Assembly (NCBI GenBank): GCA_004020645.1
Contig: SAQL01000013.1
Span: 140,546 to 204,545 of the forward strand
Direction: 5' to 3'
DNA from: Mesorhizobium sp.
Lineage (GTDB): Bacteria; Pseudomonadota; Alphaproteobacteria; Rhizobiales; Rhizobiaceae
DNA length: 64,000 nt
Part shown: one piece after another, positions 50,523 through 60,145 of the stretch
Numbering within the stretch: the stretch's first letter is position 1
How the letters are laid out: each line of letters begins with the position of its first letter
Program-made: the position numbers and the translations under genes
Notes under the pieces: generated by a model
The model's input: the letters and a program-made list of their open reading frames with translations, nothing else
The model's database searches: none
What the model was told of the DNA's origin: nothing

Positions 50523-51148
50523 GATTGATCCTTTGTCGGAACGGAAAGAAGTCTTGCAGTCGTCTGGATCAGATGGCAGCGAAGATGCTGCGCCGCAGCG
50601 TCGAAATCGCGCCTCGCACAAGCGGCAACGATCGCCGCGTGTTCCTTGAAGAAATCAATTCGCTCCTGGGCGCCACGCCCTTGGTGAAGGGTTGACCGCC
50701 GGGATTCTCGTCGAAGGTCTCCGATGGTCTTAAGCAGTCGAGTGTTCGTGCAACCGCTGTACAGGGCGAGGTGAAACTGTTGGTCGAGCTCCAGAATCCG
50801 CGACGGATCGTACTCCGCGAACAGCTCGTCGTTAAGCCTCTCAGCCTTACGCAAGGCGGAAGGCAGAAGCTCCGGCAGCGACTGCTCCAAGGCAGCGACC
50901 TCCAAAATGGCCCGAAGTCCGCAAAGTTCGGTCGCCTCCCGTTCTGAGAGGATCGCGACTGCCAGGCTTCGATCGGGTCGCCGCACGACCAAGCCCCTTC
51001 CGAGCAAGCGGTCCAGGGCCTGCCTGACTGGCTGGCGGCTCACTCCGAAACGCTCGGCGATCGATTCCTGCTTGAGAACCAAACCTGGTGCCAATTCACC
51101 TGACTCAATCTCGTCTTGCAGCTCGCTAAAAATCGATTTTGGATCCAT
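50519..51148 (-). CDS. GntR-family (FCD) transcriptional regulator
   Basis: A 209-residue regulator. Winged helix: ESGELAPGLVLKQESIAERF, GVSRQPVRQALDRLLGRGLV, residues ~15-65. FCD domain: LCGLRAILEVAALEQSLPEL, LDQQFHLALYSGCTNTRLL with the metal-type histidines, HAAIVAACARRDFDAAAQHL. It precedes and overlaps the OsmC gene. The start ATG at 51148 lies in the middle of a 20-bp palindrome, and no ribosome site is seen, so autoregulation and perhaps leaderless translation are likely. Confidence 0.88.
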   Translation of the reverse strand: MDPKSIFSELQDEIESGELAPGLVLKQESIAERFGVSRQPVRQALDRLLGRGLVVRRPDRSLAVAILSEREATELCGLRAILEVAALEQSLPELLPSALRKAERLNDELFAEYDPSRILELDQQFHLALYSGCTNTRLLKTIGDLRRESRRSTLHQGRGAQERIDFFKEHAAIVAACARRDFDAAAQHLRCHLIQTTARLLSVPTKDQS

Positions 51149-51157
51149 GGATCCAAA
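51138..51157. promoter_or_regulatory. Perfect palindrome over the GntR start codon (probable operator)
   Basis: TTTGGATCCATGGATCCAAA is a perfect 20-base palindrome centred on the start codon of the GntR-type gene. Its half-site TTGGATCCA resembles operators of FCD-type GntR regulators. Binding here would directly block its own expression and that of the coupled OsmC gene. Confidence 0.6.
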
Positions 51158-51263
51158 TTGTGTAATATTTCGGAATTGGTCAAGCTCTAATCAGCTTCAA
51201 CCGTTTTCCTGGAACATGCCATTCTCGCTTTTCGCTCAAGCGCAGGAACAAAGTAATGAGTTG

Positions 51264-51759
51264 CTTTGCGCCGATCTCGGCCATCACACGACTACAAGCG
51301 GCACGGCACAACGACGCTCTTCGCTGCCCTCAACGTGCTGAACGGCACGGTCATCGCGCAGAACATGCAGCGCCACCGCCATCAGGAGTTCATCCGCTTC
51401 CTCAACCGCATCGAGCGCGAGGTGCCGGCAGACAGGCAATCCATGTGATACTCGACAATTTCGCCGCGCACAAAAAGACAAGGTCCGCGCCTGGCTCGAC
51501 CGCCACCCGCGCTGGACCTTCCATTTCACCCAGCATCCTGCTCCTGGCTCAACGCCGTCGAGGGCTTCTTCGCCAAACTCACCCGGCGCAGGCTCAAGCA
51601 CGACGTCTTCCATTCCGTTGTCGATCTTCAGGCCGCCATCAACCGCTTCATCCGCGAATACAATGCCGAGAACCCGCGACCATTCATCTGGAAAGCCAAC
51701 CCCGATGACATCATCGCCGCCCGAAACCGCGGTTCCAAACGTTGGAATCAATCCACTAG
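51264..51759 (+). pseudogene. IS630-family transposase remnant
   Basis: The DDE part of an IS630 transposase is split over several frames: KRHGTTTLFAALNVLNGTVI, QNMQRHRHQEFIRFLNRIER, then HVILDNFAAHKK in a second frame and RHPRWTFHFT-type, LNAVEGFFAKLTRRRLKH-type and INRFIREYNAE-type sequence in others, ending near LESIH at 51759. The N-terminal half is missing. At least three frameshifts make it inactive. No intact ends were identified. Confidence 0.85.
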
Positions 51760-51878
51760 GTCGTGAGGCACGTACCGTCGAAAGGATGAATTCGGCTCTC
51801 AAAGGACGAACTTACAATCCCCGTCGGCGGCCTCTAAGCTCACTTTGACGCAAGAGATCACTTCTAGAAGGCTATCAT

Positions 51879-52934
51879 ATGAGTGATTTCGACTTACGAA
51901 GGGCCAACGCTCTAAGCTTCTTCCGGCTACTCTTTGCGTCGCTTGTTATTATATCCCACTCGCCGGAGCTTATAGATGGTAACTCGAATCGTGAGGTGCT
52001 GAAGAACATCTTCGGTACGTTGACCTCCGGCCAGGTAGCTGTTTACGGCTTCTTCTTCATTAGTGGCTTCCTCGTGCTCGACAGCGCGATGCGAAGCAGC
52101 ATCTACGCCTTTATGTCCAGACGTGTACTTCGTATAGTTCCTGGTTTTGTTGTGGCATACTTGATCAGCATTAGTCTGGTATTTTGGCTGGGAGGTGGTG
52201 ATTTTGGTGAACTATCTCCGAGCCAGTGGGCGGCTAAGCTTTCCAAAATGGCGCTCTTGCTGAACCCGGCGCAGGTAGGATCGGCGTTTGCCGGGTCCCA
52301 TGCACCAGATGTTAATGGATCACTATGGACTATTGCATACGAGTTTCGCTGTTATGTGCTTGTGGCAATTGTGGTATTCTGTCTCGGTCGCGCCACGCTT
52401 GTCTTTTCGATCATGTCAGTTTCACTGGCAATAATCCTCGTTAGTTCCATTTCGCAAGGTGTCTACTTTCGCTACGATCTTGGAAACTTTGAGCCCATCG
52501 GCAACGTGGACGATGCCGTACGTTTTACGATGATATTTTCCATTGGGGCGTTGTTTCAGCTGCTCAAGGAATATGTGAGGAGGAGCAATCGGGTAGCGCT
52601 TTTGTGCTGTATCCTTCTCATAGGCGGGATGTGCTCGGAACGGCTAGCGCCCCTCGCAGTGGGCGTGTTTGGAGGTTATCTGCTCCTGTATTTGGCGTTT
52701 CTAAACGAGAACAGCGTCTTAAATTCGATTAACCGAAGGAATGATATATCCTACGGCGTGTATCTCTACGCATGGCCGATTCAGAAGCTACTGATCATGT
52801 ATGTTCCGGCAATCACGCCTACGCAGCTAACGATCTTGACCTTGCCTATAGCAGTCTGCGCGGGCTTTCTCAGCTGGCATCTTGTTGAGAAACGCGCGAT
52901 CCGTATGCGGCTGGCGATCCTCCGCACTGCATAG
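51879..52934 (+). CDS. Acyltransferase 3 family membrane protein
   Basis: A 351-residue multi-pass acyltransferase (NALSFFRLLFASLVIISHSP with the conserved histidine near residue 26, VAVYGFFFISGFLVLDS, and NGSLWTIAYEFRCYVLVAIV). It should acylate a surface polysaccharide at the inner membrane. AGAAGG precedes the ATG. The gene is AT-richer than neighbours and sits between an IS630 remnant and a decayed methyltransferase, indicating acquisition. It differs clearly from the acyltransferase at 7792-9003. Confidence 0.88.
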   Translation: MSDFDLRRANALSFFRLLFASLVIISHSPELIDGNSNREVLKNIFGTLTSGQVAVYGFFFISGFLVLDSAMRSSIYAFMSRRVLRIVPGFVVAYLISISLVFWLGGGDFGELSPSQWAAKLSKMALLLNPAQVGSAFAGSHAPDVNGSLWTIAYEFRCYVLVAIVVFCLGRATLVFSIMSVSLAIILVSSISQGVYFRYDLGNFEPIGNVDDAVRFTMIFSIGALFQLLKEYVRRSNRVALLCCILLIGGMCSERLAPLAVGVFGGYLLLYLAFLNENSVLNSINRRNDISYGVYLYAWPIQKLLIMYVPAITPTQLTILTLPIAVCAGFLSWHLVEKRAIRMRLAILRTA

Positions 52935-52989
52935 TTCGGCCGTCGTTGGGCCGGTGCCCATGCTTGAAGACGACCTCGGTCGAAGGCGA

Positions 52990-53530
52990 GGGCTCCGCCC
53001 GTCGGATAGACGCGGTTTCGCTCGCCGGACCGCCAGCACATGCTCGACGTGCCAGTTCCCATTGGCGTAGGAGGCGGGCAGAATGGTTACCCAAGTCCAT
53101 CGATGCCATAAACGACGCGATCGCCCGGGCCTTGCGCTTAAGACCCCTCGCGCCTGGCGTCGTCGAGCTCATAGATCACCTGTGGGCGGTGCGCACTCAG
53201 GACCGACCGCTTCGGCGAACACGCAGATGGTGTCGAACCTGTTGGGCCGAGCGCTCTGCTCAATCGCGGCAACGCTTTGCGGCACCGGTTCAAATGCGTA
53301 GACGCGCCCTGCCGCCCCCCGCGCGGCGCGGCGCAATCGATGTCGTAGACATACGTCACCTGCGTTCAGGTTCGATGCAAGTGGCTGCTGGACCGGCGGC
53401 TCGTAGGCGCCCCGCGCAAAATCTGGATCGCCGCCTCGCGTTACGATCCTGAGGCCACCCGCCTCGCCACCAGCAATGCGTTGCGATTTGGAGAACAGGT
53501 TGCGGAGCGTTACAGCCAGGTTCACTCGGC
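52990..53530 (-). pseudogene. FkbM-family methyltransferase remnant
   Basis: Pieces of an FkbM methyltransferase are spread over three minus-strand frames: YEPPVQQPLASNLNAGDV, TYVYDID, GRVYAFEPVPQSVAAIEQSA, NRFDTICVFAEAVG, then HRPQVIYELDDA. The S-adenosylmethionine loop and the segment between FAEAVG and HRPQV are lost. Frameshifts and an internal deletion make it non-functional. Boundaries are approximate. Confidence 0.65.
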
Positions 53531-53664
53531 CTTCTTCACTCCGCCCTTTGGGCTGGGTGCACCTGACGGCCGTTAGTGAAGAGAGCGGCGGGCCTGACGG
53601 GCCCATTCCAATCCGACATGGGTTGGTCCGTAGACCGATACTCTCATCGGGTTGAGCGCTACGC

Positions 53665-55008
53665 TCAGGATCGCCGCATGCGCATCACATCAAGCTGCGA
53701 GGCACTTGGCGATCGCCGCCCACCGCTAAGGCTCAATGGCTCACGATCTTTGTGGGTGCCTGGGCGCAGTTTCTGATAGACGGACTTGAGCCGTTCAGCG
53801 CGCGCCTCCCACGAATACAGCTCGACGGCACGCTTGCGCCCTTCGTTTCCCATTTCGCTTGCCCGGACCGTATCCTCCAGCATCGTGATCAATGCCTGGG
53901 CGAGCTCGCCAGGAGCATCGACTTCGACCAGCATCCCGGTGCTGCCAGCTAGAATGGATTCACACATCCCGCCCACGCGCGTTCCCACCACCGGTATCCC
54001 GCAGGCCATGCCCTCCACGACCGATATTCCGAAGCTCTCGCTGAGTGACGGATTCACCACAATGTCGGCCTCATGGTACGTCGCTACGAGGTCCTTGTGG
54101 GGCACGTTGCCCACGAAGTGAACTCGATCACGTAACCCGTGGCTCTCTATGAGTTCCTCTAAGTGTTCCCGATATTTGCAATTGCCCCAGCGATCGTAGA
54201 AACGGCTCAACGCGGTAACCCGCGGATCCGACGAGAGGCTGGTCAGGAAGTCCGCCGGAAGCGGAGAATGCGGCCCTGCGATCCGAAGTTCCACGTCCGC
54301 GAACCTGGCCGCAACCTCACTGAAGGCCTCGATCAGTGTGTGAAGCCCCTTCTCTGGCGACACCCGCCCAACGAACAGGATGACACGTCGGGTTCTGATG
54401 GATGCGGAAGCCCGCTGCTCGCTCGGCCGAAAGTAAGAAACGTCCACGCCATTACCGACAGTGGCAACGACGCCAGGATAGTCCGGGAATGCAGAACGAA
54501 AGGTCCTTGCGATGTGGTCGCTGACGGCGACCACCGCATCCACCACCTTGAGCTGACAGGCCACCTGATCGCGGTCACGCTGTGACAGCCACTCACACTG
54601 CATCTCAAGCACGAGCCGATGAGATGAGCTGGCTGCCTTCAGTTCCCGGCACCATGCCCAGTAATTCATCAAATGGACGATATCCGGTTGATCGACGGCG
54701 AGGTAGCGACGAACCTTGTTACGATATTGCGAGTGGTCATCGGCCTTCCGATCCAGCCGCAGCCAGCGCGCCAGGCGCGGAAACTGGTGGATGATCCGCT
54801 GCAGCGCGCGGTCACGCCGCGCCGCAGCCCGCCGCACCGCGAACGGCAGGTCCGCGGGCACCGTGTCGTCTCGATAATGCTTGCCATAGAGCGTAATCTG
54901 CAGGCCTTCGCCGAGCCGCAGCGCCGTATTGTAGACGATCAGACCGATTGAGTTTTGAACAGGCGGAAAGAGTCTATCGTACGGCTGACCGACGTATACG
55001 AGCTTCAT
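53665..55008 (-). CDS. GT4-family glycosyltransferase
   Basis: A 447-residue GT-B glycosyltransferase. N-terminal domain: MKLVYVGQPYDRLFPP and VHLMNYWAWCREL; C-terminal domain: RVILFVGRVSPEKGLHTLIE, VHFVGNVPHKDLVATYHEAD and the donor-binding ESFGISVVEGMACGIPVVGT with E-x7-E. It should add a sugar from a nucleotide-sugar donor to a polysaccharide unit at the cytoplasmic face. The ATG at 55008 follows GGGGAG; an upstream GTG (55020) overlaps that site. It follows the epimerase by 23 bases. Confidence 0.88.
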   Translation of the reverse strand: MKLVYVGQPYDRLFPPVQNSIGLIVYNTALRLGEGLQITLYGKHYRDDTVPADLPFAVRRAAARRDRALQRIIHQFPRLARWLRLDRKADDHSQYRNKVRRYLAVDQPDIVHLMNYWAWCRELKAASSSHRLVLEMQCEWLSQRDRDQVACQLKVVDAVVAVSDHIARTFRSAFPDYPGVVATVGNGVDVSYFRPSEQRASASIRTRRVILFVGRVSPEKGLHTLIEAFSEVAARFADVELRIAGPHSPLPADFLTSLSSDPRVTALSRFYDRWGNCKYREHLEELIESHGLRDRVHFVGNVPHKDLVATYHEADIVVNPSLSESFGISVVEGMACGIPVVGTRVGGMCESILAGSTGMLVEVDAPGELAQALITMLEDTVRASEMGNEGRKRAVELYSWEARAERLKSVYQKLRPGTHKDREPLSLSGGRRSPSASQLDVMRMRRS

Positions 55009-55031
55009 GTCACTCCCCACCGTCGGCTCGT

Positions 55032-55994
55032 TCAGGCGACTCTTCTAAGTGCAGGGCGGTCTTCCGGTCGGGAGAGGTGGTCGGCGAGGCGGCGAATGCC
55101 CTCTTCGAGCGGCACCAGGGGACGGTTCAATATAGCCTTCATCTTGTTCGTGTCAGGACAGCGGCGCGTCATGTCGCCCTCCGCAAGGGGCGGTCGGAAT
55201 TCCAACTTCGATGACGAGCCCAGCACTTCGATGACAAACTCGGCCAGCTGTCGAATGCTCATTTCCACGTCGCTGCCAACGTTGATCACTTCGTTCTCGT
55301 ACGCGCGCGTTCGATGAACCGCGATGCAAGCGTCAACCGTGTCGTCGACATAGCAGAAGGTGCGGGTCTGAGAACCGTCCCCGTAAATCGTCAGGGGCTC
55401 GCCGCGCTGGGCTGCACGCACAAATCGCGGCAGAACGAAATCCTCGCTCTGACGTGGTCCGTAGGTGTTGAAGAAGCGAAAAATGGTAAATGGCAGTCCA
55501 AACTCGCGCTGAAAAGTGCGCAGATAGACCTCCCCAAGATTCTTCACCACTGCATACGGCAGACGTGAGTTAAGCGGCGTGGTGCTCTCATTTTGAGGAA
55601 TCTCAAAAGGCTCGCCATATACCTCCGATGACGAAGCGAAGTAGACACGCTCGGCGCCGGTGTTCTTGCATAGCCTCAGCACGTTCTCGATACCGGTGAT
55701 GTCGCGCAGCACGAGCAACGGATTTGCCAAAGTCCGCTGCACACCGACCACGGCTGCGAAATGGAAGACGTGGGTGAAATGGAAGCGGTAGAACAACGAT
55801 GAGATGTCGTCGAAATCGTTCGCATCCGCCTTTACTACGGTCAGATTGCCCGCGTCTATTTGTACCTTGTCTCGACTTCCGGTCGACAGGTTGTCAGCGA
55901 CGACCACCTGGGTCTGAGGTAGCTTGACCAACGCCCGAGTGAGGGCACTGCCGATATTGCCCGCTCCACCAGTTACCAGGATCGATTGCGTCAT
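55032..55994 (-). CDS. NAD-dependent nucleotide-sugar epimerase/dehydratase
   Basis: A 320-residue extended SDR: ILVTGGAGNIGSALTRALVK, HFAAVVGVQ, catalytic serines in VYFASSSEVYGE and Tyr/Lys in LPYAVVKNLGEV, then FRFFNTYGPRQSEDFVLPRF and RTFCYVDDTVDACI. It should convert a UDP-sugar (for example UDP-glucose to UDP-galactose or UDP-xylose-like). The ATG at 55994 has GAGGTGG; the GTG at 56003 would overlap it. It lies upstream of the GT4 gene in one unit. Confidence 0.88.
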   Translation of the reverse strand: MTQSILVTGGAGNIGSALTRALVKLPQTQVVVADNLSTGSRDKVQIDAGNLTVVKADANDFDDISSLFYRFHFTHVFHFAAVVGVQRTLANPLLVLRDITGIENVLRLCKNTGAERVYFASSSEVYGEPFEIPQNESTTPLNSRLPYAVVKNLGEVYLRTFQREFGLPFTIFRFFNTYGPRQSEDFVLPRFVRAAQRGEPLTIYGDGSQTRTFCYVDDTVDACIAVHRTRAYENEVINVGSDVEMSIRQLAEFVIEVLGSSSKLEFRPPLAEGDMTRRCPDTNKMKAILNRPLVPLEEGIRRLADHLSRPEDRPALRRVA

Positions 55995-56318
55995 AATACC
56001 CACCTCAACCGAACAGTTTAATCGACTGACGCAATGTGCGTCCCTTCGCCAAACGCGGCATCTTCGATCTCGCGAGCGAAGGTGGCTCCCAGATCCTTAG
56101 GACGTCGCTTGAAAGTTAAATGTGGCAGCGCAAGATTTATTTGACAACGTGGCTTGGGGTAAGCATTTCGGCTGTTCTCCCAATGGCGCAATCCATGCTG
56201 TTTTCAGCTCTGGGGCTGGCTAAGCGCATACATTTTGCTGATTGCTGTGAACTGCTTCCCCGCGGTAATTGAGGCGATCCTTTATTGTCGACATTGAAGC
56301 GAAAGTTGCCAGCATCTC
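55995..56318. other. Divergent intergenic region
   Basis: About 320 bases between the epimerase and the UDP-sugar dehydrogenase. A perfect hairpin GACGCA-ATG-TGCGTC lies at 56028-56042. The region is AT-richer toward the plus-strand gene. Promoters for both directions are expected but not resolved by eye. Confidence 0.45.
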
Positions 56319-57659
56319 ATGCAGACTGCTCCAGACCTTCAGAAACTGGTTAACCGCATCCGAACGCGGGACTACACCATTGGCATCATGGGCCTCGGCT
56401 ACGTTGGTCTGCCGCTCGCCATGATCTCGCTGGACGCGGGGTTCAAAGTCATCGGTTTCGACATCGACGCGTCTCGGGTTGCACTTCTTAACCGCGGAGA
56501 AACAGGCATAGATCATTTGCCTGGTGCTGCCATCAAAGTGGCTGTCGACAGCAAGCGGTTTCGCGCCACCAGCGATTTCGCCGACCTAAGCGAGCCCGAC
56601 GCGATCTTGATAGCGGTGCCAACGCCGCTTACCAAAAACCGGGAGCCGAACCTGTCGTTCGTCGAAAACAGCGCACGTGCGATCGCGGAGCGGCTGCGCC
56701 CTGGTCAACTTGTCGTTCTGGAGTCGACGACCTGGCCAGGAACGACGCGAGAGGTCGTGCAGCCGCTGCTCGAGGCGACGAATCTTTCTCTAGGAAAGGA
56801 CTTTTTTCTCGCCTATTCGCCCGAACGGGTGGACCCAGGCAACGACGTACACACCACCGCCACAGTTGCAAAGGTGATAGGCGCCGACGACCCTTCGTCC
56901 CTACAGGTTGCCAAGGAACTGTATGACCAGATCATCGTGCAAACCGTTCCCGTGGCCTCCACCGCAACGGCAGAGGCTGTGAAGCTAACCGAGAACATAT
57001 TTCGCTCTGTGAACATTGCGTTGGTCAATGAGCTAAAGGTGATTTTTGACAGGATGGGCATCGACGTCTGGGAGGTGATCGAAGCCGCCAAGACCAAGCC
57101 GTTCGGATATATGGCGTTTTATCCAGGCCCCGGTCTCGGCGGGCACTGCATCCCGATCGACCCATTCTACCTGACCTGGAAGGCAAGAGAGTACGAAGTA
57201 ACAACACGCTTCATTGAGCTTGCCGGTGAAATCAACACGAACATGCCGCATTATGTGGTTGACCGCCTTGTGGAGGCCTTGGACCGGCGAGCCAGCCGCG
57301 GTCTGAGCGGTTCGCGGATCTTGGTGATCGGGATGTCCTACAAGAAAAACGTGGGTGACACACGAGAAAGCCCATCGTTGAAGCTGATCGACATCATGGA
57401 GCGACGTGGGGCAGTCGTTGATTACCACGACCCCTACGTACCGGAGATACCCGGAACAAGAGAGTACGCCACCCTGGCAGGTCGCCCCTCTGTAGATATC
57501 TGCGCTAGCAGTTTGGCGTCGTATGATGCCGTTGTCATCTCGACAGATCATGATGCGATTGATTGGCAGAACATCACCAAGCACGCAAAGCTGGTGCTCG
57601 ATACCAGAAATGCTTGTGCGCGTAGTCAGTCACGCACCGACAACGTCGTAAAGGCATGA
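56319..57659 (+). CDS. UDP-sugar 6-dehydrogenase (WbpA/UDP-N-acetyl type)
   Basis: A 446-residue nucleotide-sugar dehydrogenase. NAD loop GIMGLGYVGLPLAMISLDAG near residue 24; AYSPERVDPG; catalytic cysteine near 277 in PGPGLGGHCIPIDPFYLTW; and the C-terminal Rossmann GSRILVIGMSYKKNVGDTRE. It oxidises a UDP-sugar to the uronic acid. The PGPGxGGHC form and the KKNVGDTRESP motif resemble UDP-GlcNAc/ManNAc dehydrogenases more than UDP-glucose dehydrogenase, but the substrate is not certain. It supplies an acidic sugar to the polymer. Confidence 0.9.
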   Translation: MQTAPDLQKLVNRIRTRDYTIGIMGLGYVGLPLAMISLDAGFKVIGFDIDASRVALLNRGETGIDHLPGAAIKVAVDSKRFRATSDFADLSEPDAILIAVPTPLTKNREPNLSFVENSARAIAERLRPGQLVVLESTTWPGTTREVVQPLLEATNLSLGKDFFLAYSPERVDPGNDVHTTATVAKVIGADDPSSLQVAKELYDQIIVQTVPVASTATAEAVKLTENIFRSVNIALVNELKVIFDRMGIDVWEVIEAAKTKPFGYMAFYPGPGLGGHCIPIDPFYLTWKAREYEVTTRFIELAGEINTNMPHYVVDRLVEALDRRASRGLSGSRILVIGMSYKKNVGDTRESPSLKLIDIMERRGAVVDYHDPYVPEIPGTREYATLAGRPSVDICASSLASYDAVVISTDHDAIDWQNITKHAKLVLDTRNACARSQSRTDNVVKA

Positions 57660-57861
57660 GCCGCCCGACTTGCGCACTGGCTTGGTCAACCTGCTAGCGA
57701 CAACGTCGAATGGTTTAACACGTCGAGCGGTTGAATTCATTCAGCGCATCGCATTTTCCCGGACTTGAGCGTCGAGGCATGAGCGCCGCGCAGCCGTGTA
57801 AACAGGTGGAGCCGGCCGAGGTCGCTACGGTTCATGCGGCGCCGGCCGATGCCCCTCCCCG

Positions 57862-60144
57862 TCAGCGGGCCTTTTGGTCGCCATCAGCATCCTTGCCGAC
57901 CGCGTCATTCCGCCAGACATGGATGGCTTCGAATGCGTCCCATGCGATCGACACGATGTCGAGATCCCCGTCACCGTCGAGGTCGACCGTCCTTGCTCCC
58001 AGATGGCTTTCCATCCCTTCGCCGACCAGTTGCTCGATGAACCGTCCCCCACCCAGATTATGCCAGCTCGAGAGGCGAAGTGCGCCGCGATGCTCGCCCA
58101 TGATCAGATCCGGCCTGCCGTCCCCAGTCATATCGGAAATTGAAAGGCTATTAAGGGAACCGCGCGAGGTGATTTCGTGTTGCTCCCAGTCGGAGGAGCT
58201 GTCGCCGGGGTTGTGCCACCAATACGCCTTAGCGCTGTCGGCTTTGCCGTTTTCCTCGGACACGACGATGTCCGCACGTCCATCGCCATCAAGATCGGCG
58301 GCCGCGACGCGGTCGGGATAGACCATTTCAGGAACTTTTCCAACATGCCGAAGCTCCCAGTCTGGCGAGCCGTCACCTGGATTGCGCCACCATGCGGCCG
58401 TCTTTGCATCGCCGGTCGTGGCGACAAGGTCAAGTAGACCGTCGCCATCGATATCGGCGAATGCGATCCCTTCATCAGACGCTTCGGCGCAGATGCGGGT
58501 GCGCGGCCATGGCTCGACTGTTGGATCGTCAGGAATTTCAAAATAGAAAACCCCACCGCCACTCGAGACCACCAGCTCCGGCTTCCCACCTTTTACGACC
58601 TGGGCTAGCGCATGGCCCTGAGAGCCGAGCTCATGACTGGCGGCGGGAACGTCTCCGATCCCGTGCTCTTCAAAGCGGTGCGCTTCAATGTCCTCGGCAT
58701 GGAGCCACACCAGGTGCAGCGCGCTGCCTCCGCCGCGCTGTGCTATGACCTCCCCGCGCCCGTCACCATCGAGATCCAGGGCTGCGACCGCGTCCACACC
58801 CTCGGCAAGCGGGGTCCGTTCCCATTCTGTGTTCCAGGCTTCGGACGGCTGACGGTACCAGAACGGACCCGAGATGATGTCAGTGAGATCATCACCATCC
58901 ATGGCGAAAAAAGCGAGCCCAAAGGAGCGGACGTGCCCGTTCGTGATGCGATGATAGGTCCAGCGGTCGAGGCGGACCGATGCAGGCGGATCCAGCCGAT
59001 TGACCCACACTCTGACAGGCGGGTTGCCCACCCAGTTCGCCCCATAGATGTCAAAATCGCCGTCCCTGTCGACATCGGCGACGACGCCGTTGTGGAGACC
59101 CACATCGTCGATCACTTGACGGGCCCAGCGCGTTCCTCGCCCGTCGACATTGTAATGGATCGCGAGTTTGCGCTCCTCGGTCGTATGCATCTGCCCGACC
59201 ACGACATCGTTGTCCCCGTCTCCGTCCATGTCGGCTGCCTGCAGCGTATGGGCGCCCGCGACAGAAGGCTGAATGACATGGCGGATCCAGCGGCCAGTCG
59301 GCCCGGCGAGGGGCTGGAACCAGGCGACGTCGTCAGTGTGCTCGGAACTCGAAGTCAGAATGTCGGCGCGGCCGTCCTGGTCAAGGTCGGTGACGAGCGC
59401 CTTGAATGCAGGATTGAACGGACCAAGCTCGTAGCTGCGCCATAGTGCTGGATCGCGTGCTGCCGCTGCGCCTGGATTCGACGCCCATACTCCGTGCAGG
59501 ACGAGATCGACATCAGCATCGCCGTCAATATCACCGATTGCCATTCCCTCTTCGCCAAAATTGAAGAAGAACAAGCCCACGCGGGTCCAGGAGCTGGGGC
59601 TTTCTTGGAAGAAAATCATCACTTCGCCAGGCGCCCGAACGACAATATCAACGAGGCCGTCCCCGTCGAAATCGGCCGCCTTGATGTCTTTGCCCCAGCT
59701 GCCGACTGCACCGATTTCCCGACGCTTCCAGCTGGGACCGTGGGTCGGGTTATCATTCGGCCGCGGGTTCTCGAACCAGACGAGATTGACAGCTTCGGAC
59801 CCATCGGCCGTGACGATGTCGGGATCACCGTCCCCATCGATGTCGGCAAGCACGCCGTCGGTGGTAAACTCGACGCGGGGCCTCGCGATTACGGTGTGGA
59901 TCAGATCGGGCCACCGCCACCAAGACATCGCATCCTCGGGGAAGCCGCCAAGAACGAAATCTAGTCGATTATCGCCGTCTATATCGCCAACAAGCTTTAC
60001 GTCTCCTGAATAGGGCGCAATCTCTTTGCGCTCAAAAACAAGACCCGACTCTAGAATTTCTTCGGGAGGTCCCTGTCCCTGAGCGGCGTCGCAACTTGCG
60101 AGGGTGCACCCGATCATAAGGACCGCGATCAGGCGGCCAAACAT
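57862..60144 (-). CDS. FG-GAP/VCBS repeat lipoprotein
   Basis: A 760-residue exported protein. The signal peptide ends in a lipobox (MIGCTLASC), so the mature protein is probably lipidated. About thirteen calcium-binding DxDxDG segments recur, such as VGDIDGDNRLDFV, LADIDGDGDPDIV, AADFDGDGLVDIV, AADMDGDGDNDVV and AADLDGDGRADIV, each starting a beta-propeller blade, which suggests two propellers. It starts 1 base after the PIG-L stop, so the two are co-transcribed. It may bind a polysaccharide or protein outside the cell. No catalytic site is seen. Confidence 0.85.
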   Translation of the reverse strand: MFGRLIAVLMIGCTLASCDAAQGQGPPEEILESGLVFERKEIAPYSGDVKLVGDIDGDNRLDFVLGGFPEDAMSWWRWPDLIHTVIARPRVEFTTDGVLADIDGDGDPDIVTADGSEAVNLVWFENPRPNDNPTHGPSWKRREIGAVGSWGKDIKAADFDGDGLVDIVVRAPGEVMIFFQESPSSWTRVGLFFFNFGEEGMAIGDIDGDADVDLVLHGVWASNPGAAAARDPALWRSYELGPFNPAFKALVTDLDQDGRADILTSSSEHTDDVAWFQPLAGPTGRWIRHVIQPSVAGAHTLQAADMDGDGDNDVVVGQMHTTEERKLAIHYNVDGRGTRWARQVIDDVGLHNGVVADVDRDGDFDIYGANWVGNPPVRVWVNRLDPPASVRLDRWTYHRITNGHVRSFGLAFFAMDGDDLTDIISGPFWYRQPSEAWNTEWERTPLAEGVDAVAALDLDGDGRGEVIAQRGGGSALHLVWLHAEDIEAHRFEEHGIGDVPAASHELGSQGHALAQVVKGGKPELVVSSGGGVFYFEIPDDPTVEPWPRTRICAEASDEGIAFADIDGDGLLDLVATTGDAKTAAWWRNPGDGSPDWELRHVGKVPEMVYPDRVAAADLDGDGRADIVVSEENGKADSAKAYWWHNPGDSSSDWEQHEITSRGSLNSLSISDMTGDGRPDLIMGEHRGALRLSSWHNLGGGRFIEQLVGEGMESHLGARTVDLDGDGDLDIVSIAWDAFEAIHVWRNDAVGKDADGDQKAR

Positions 60145-60145
60145 G

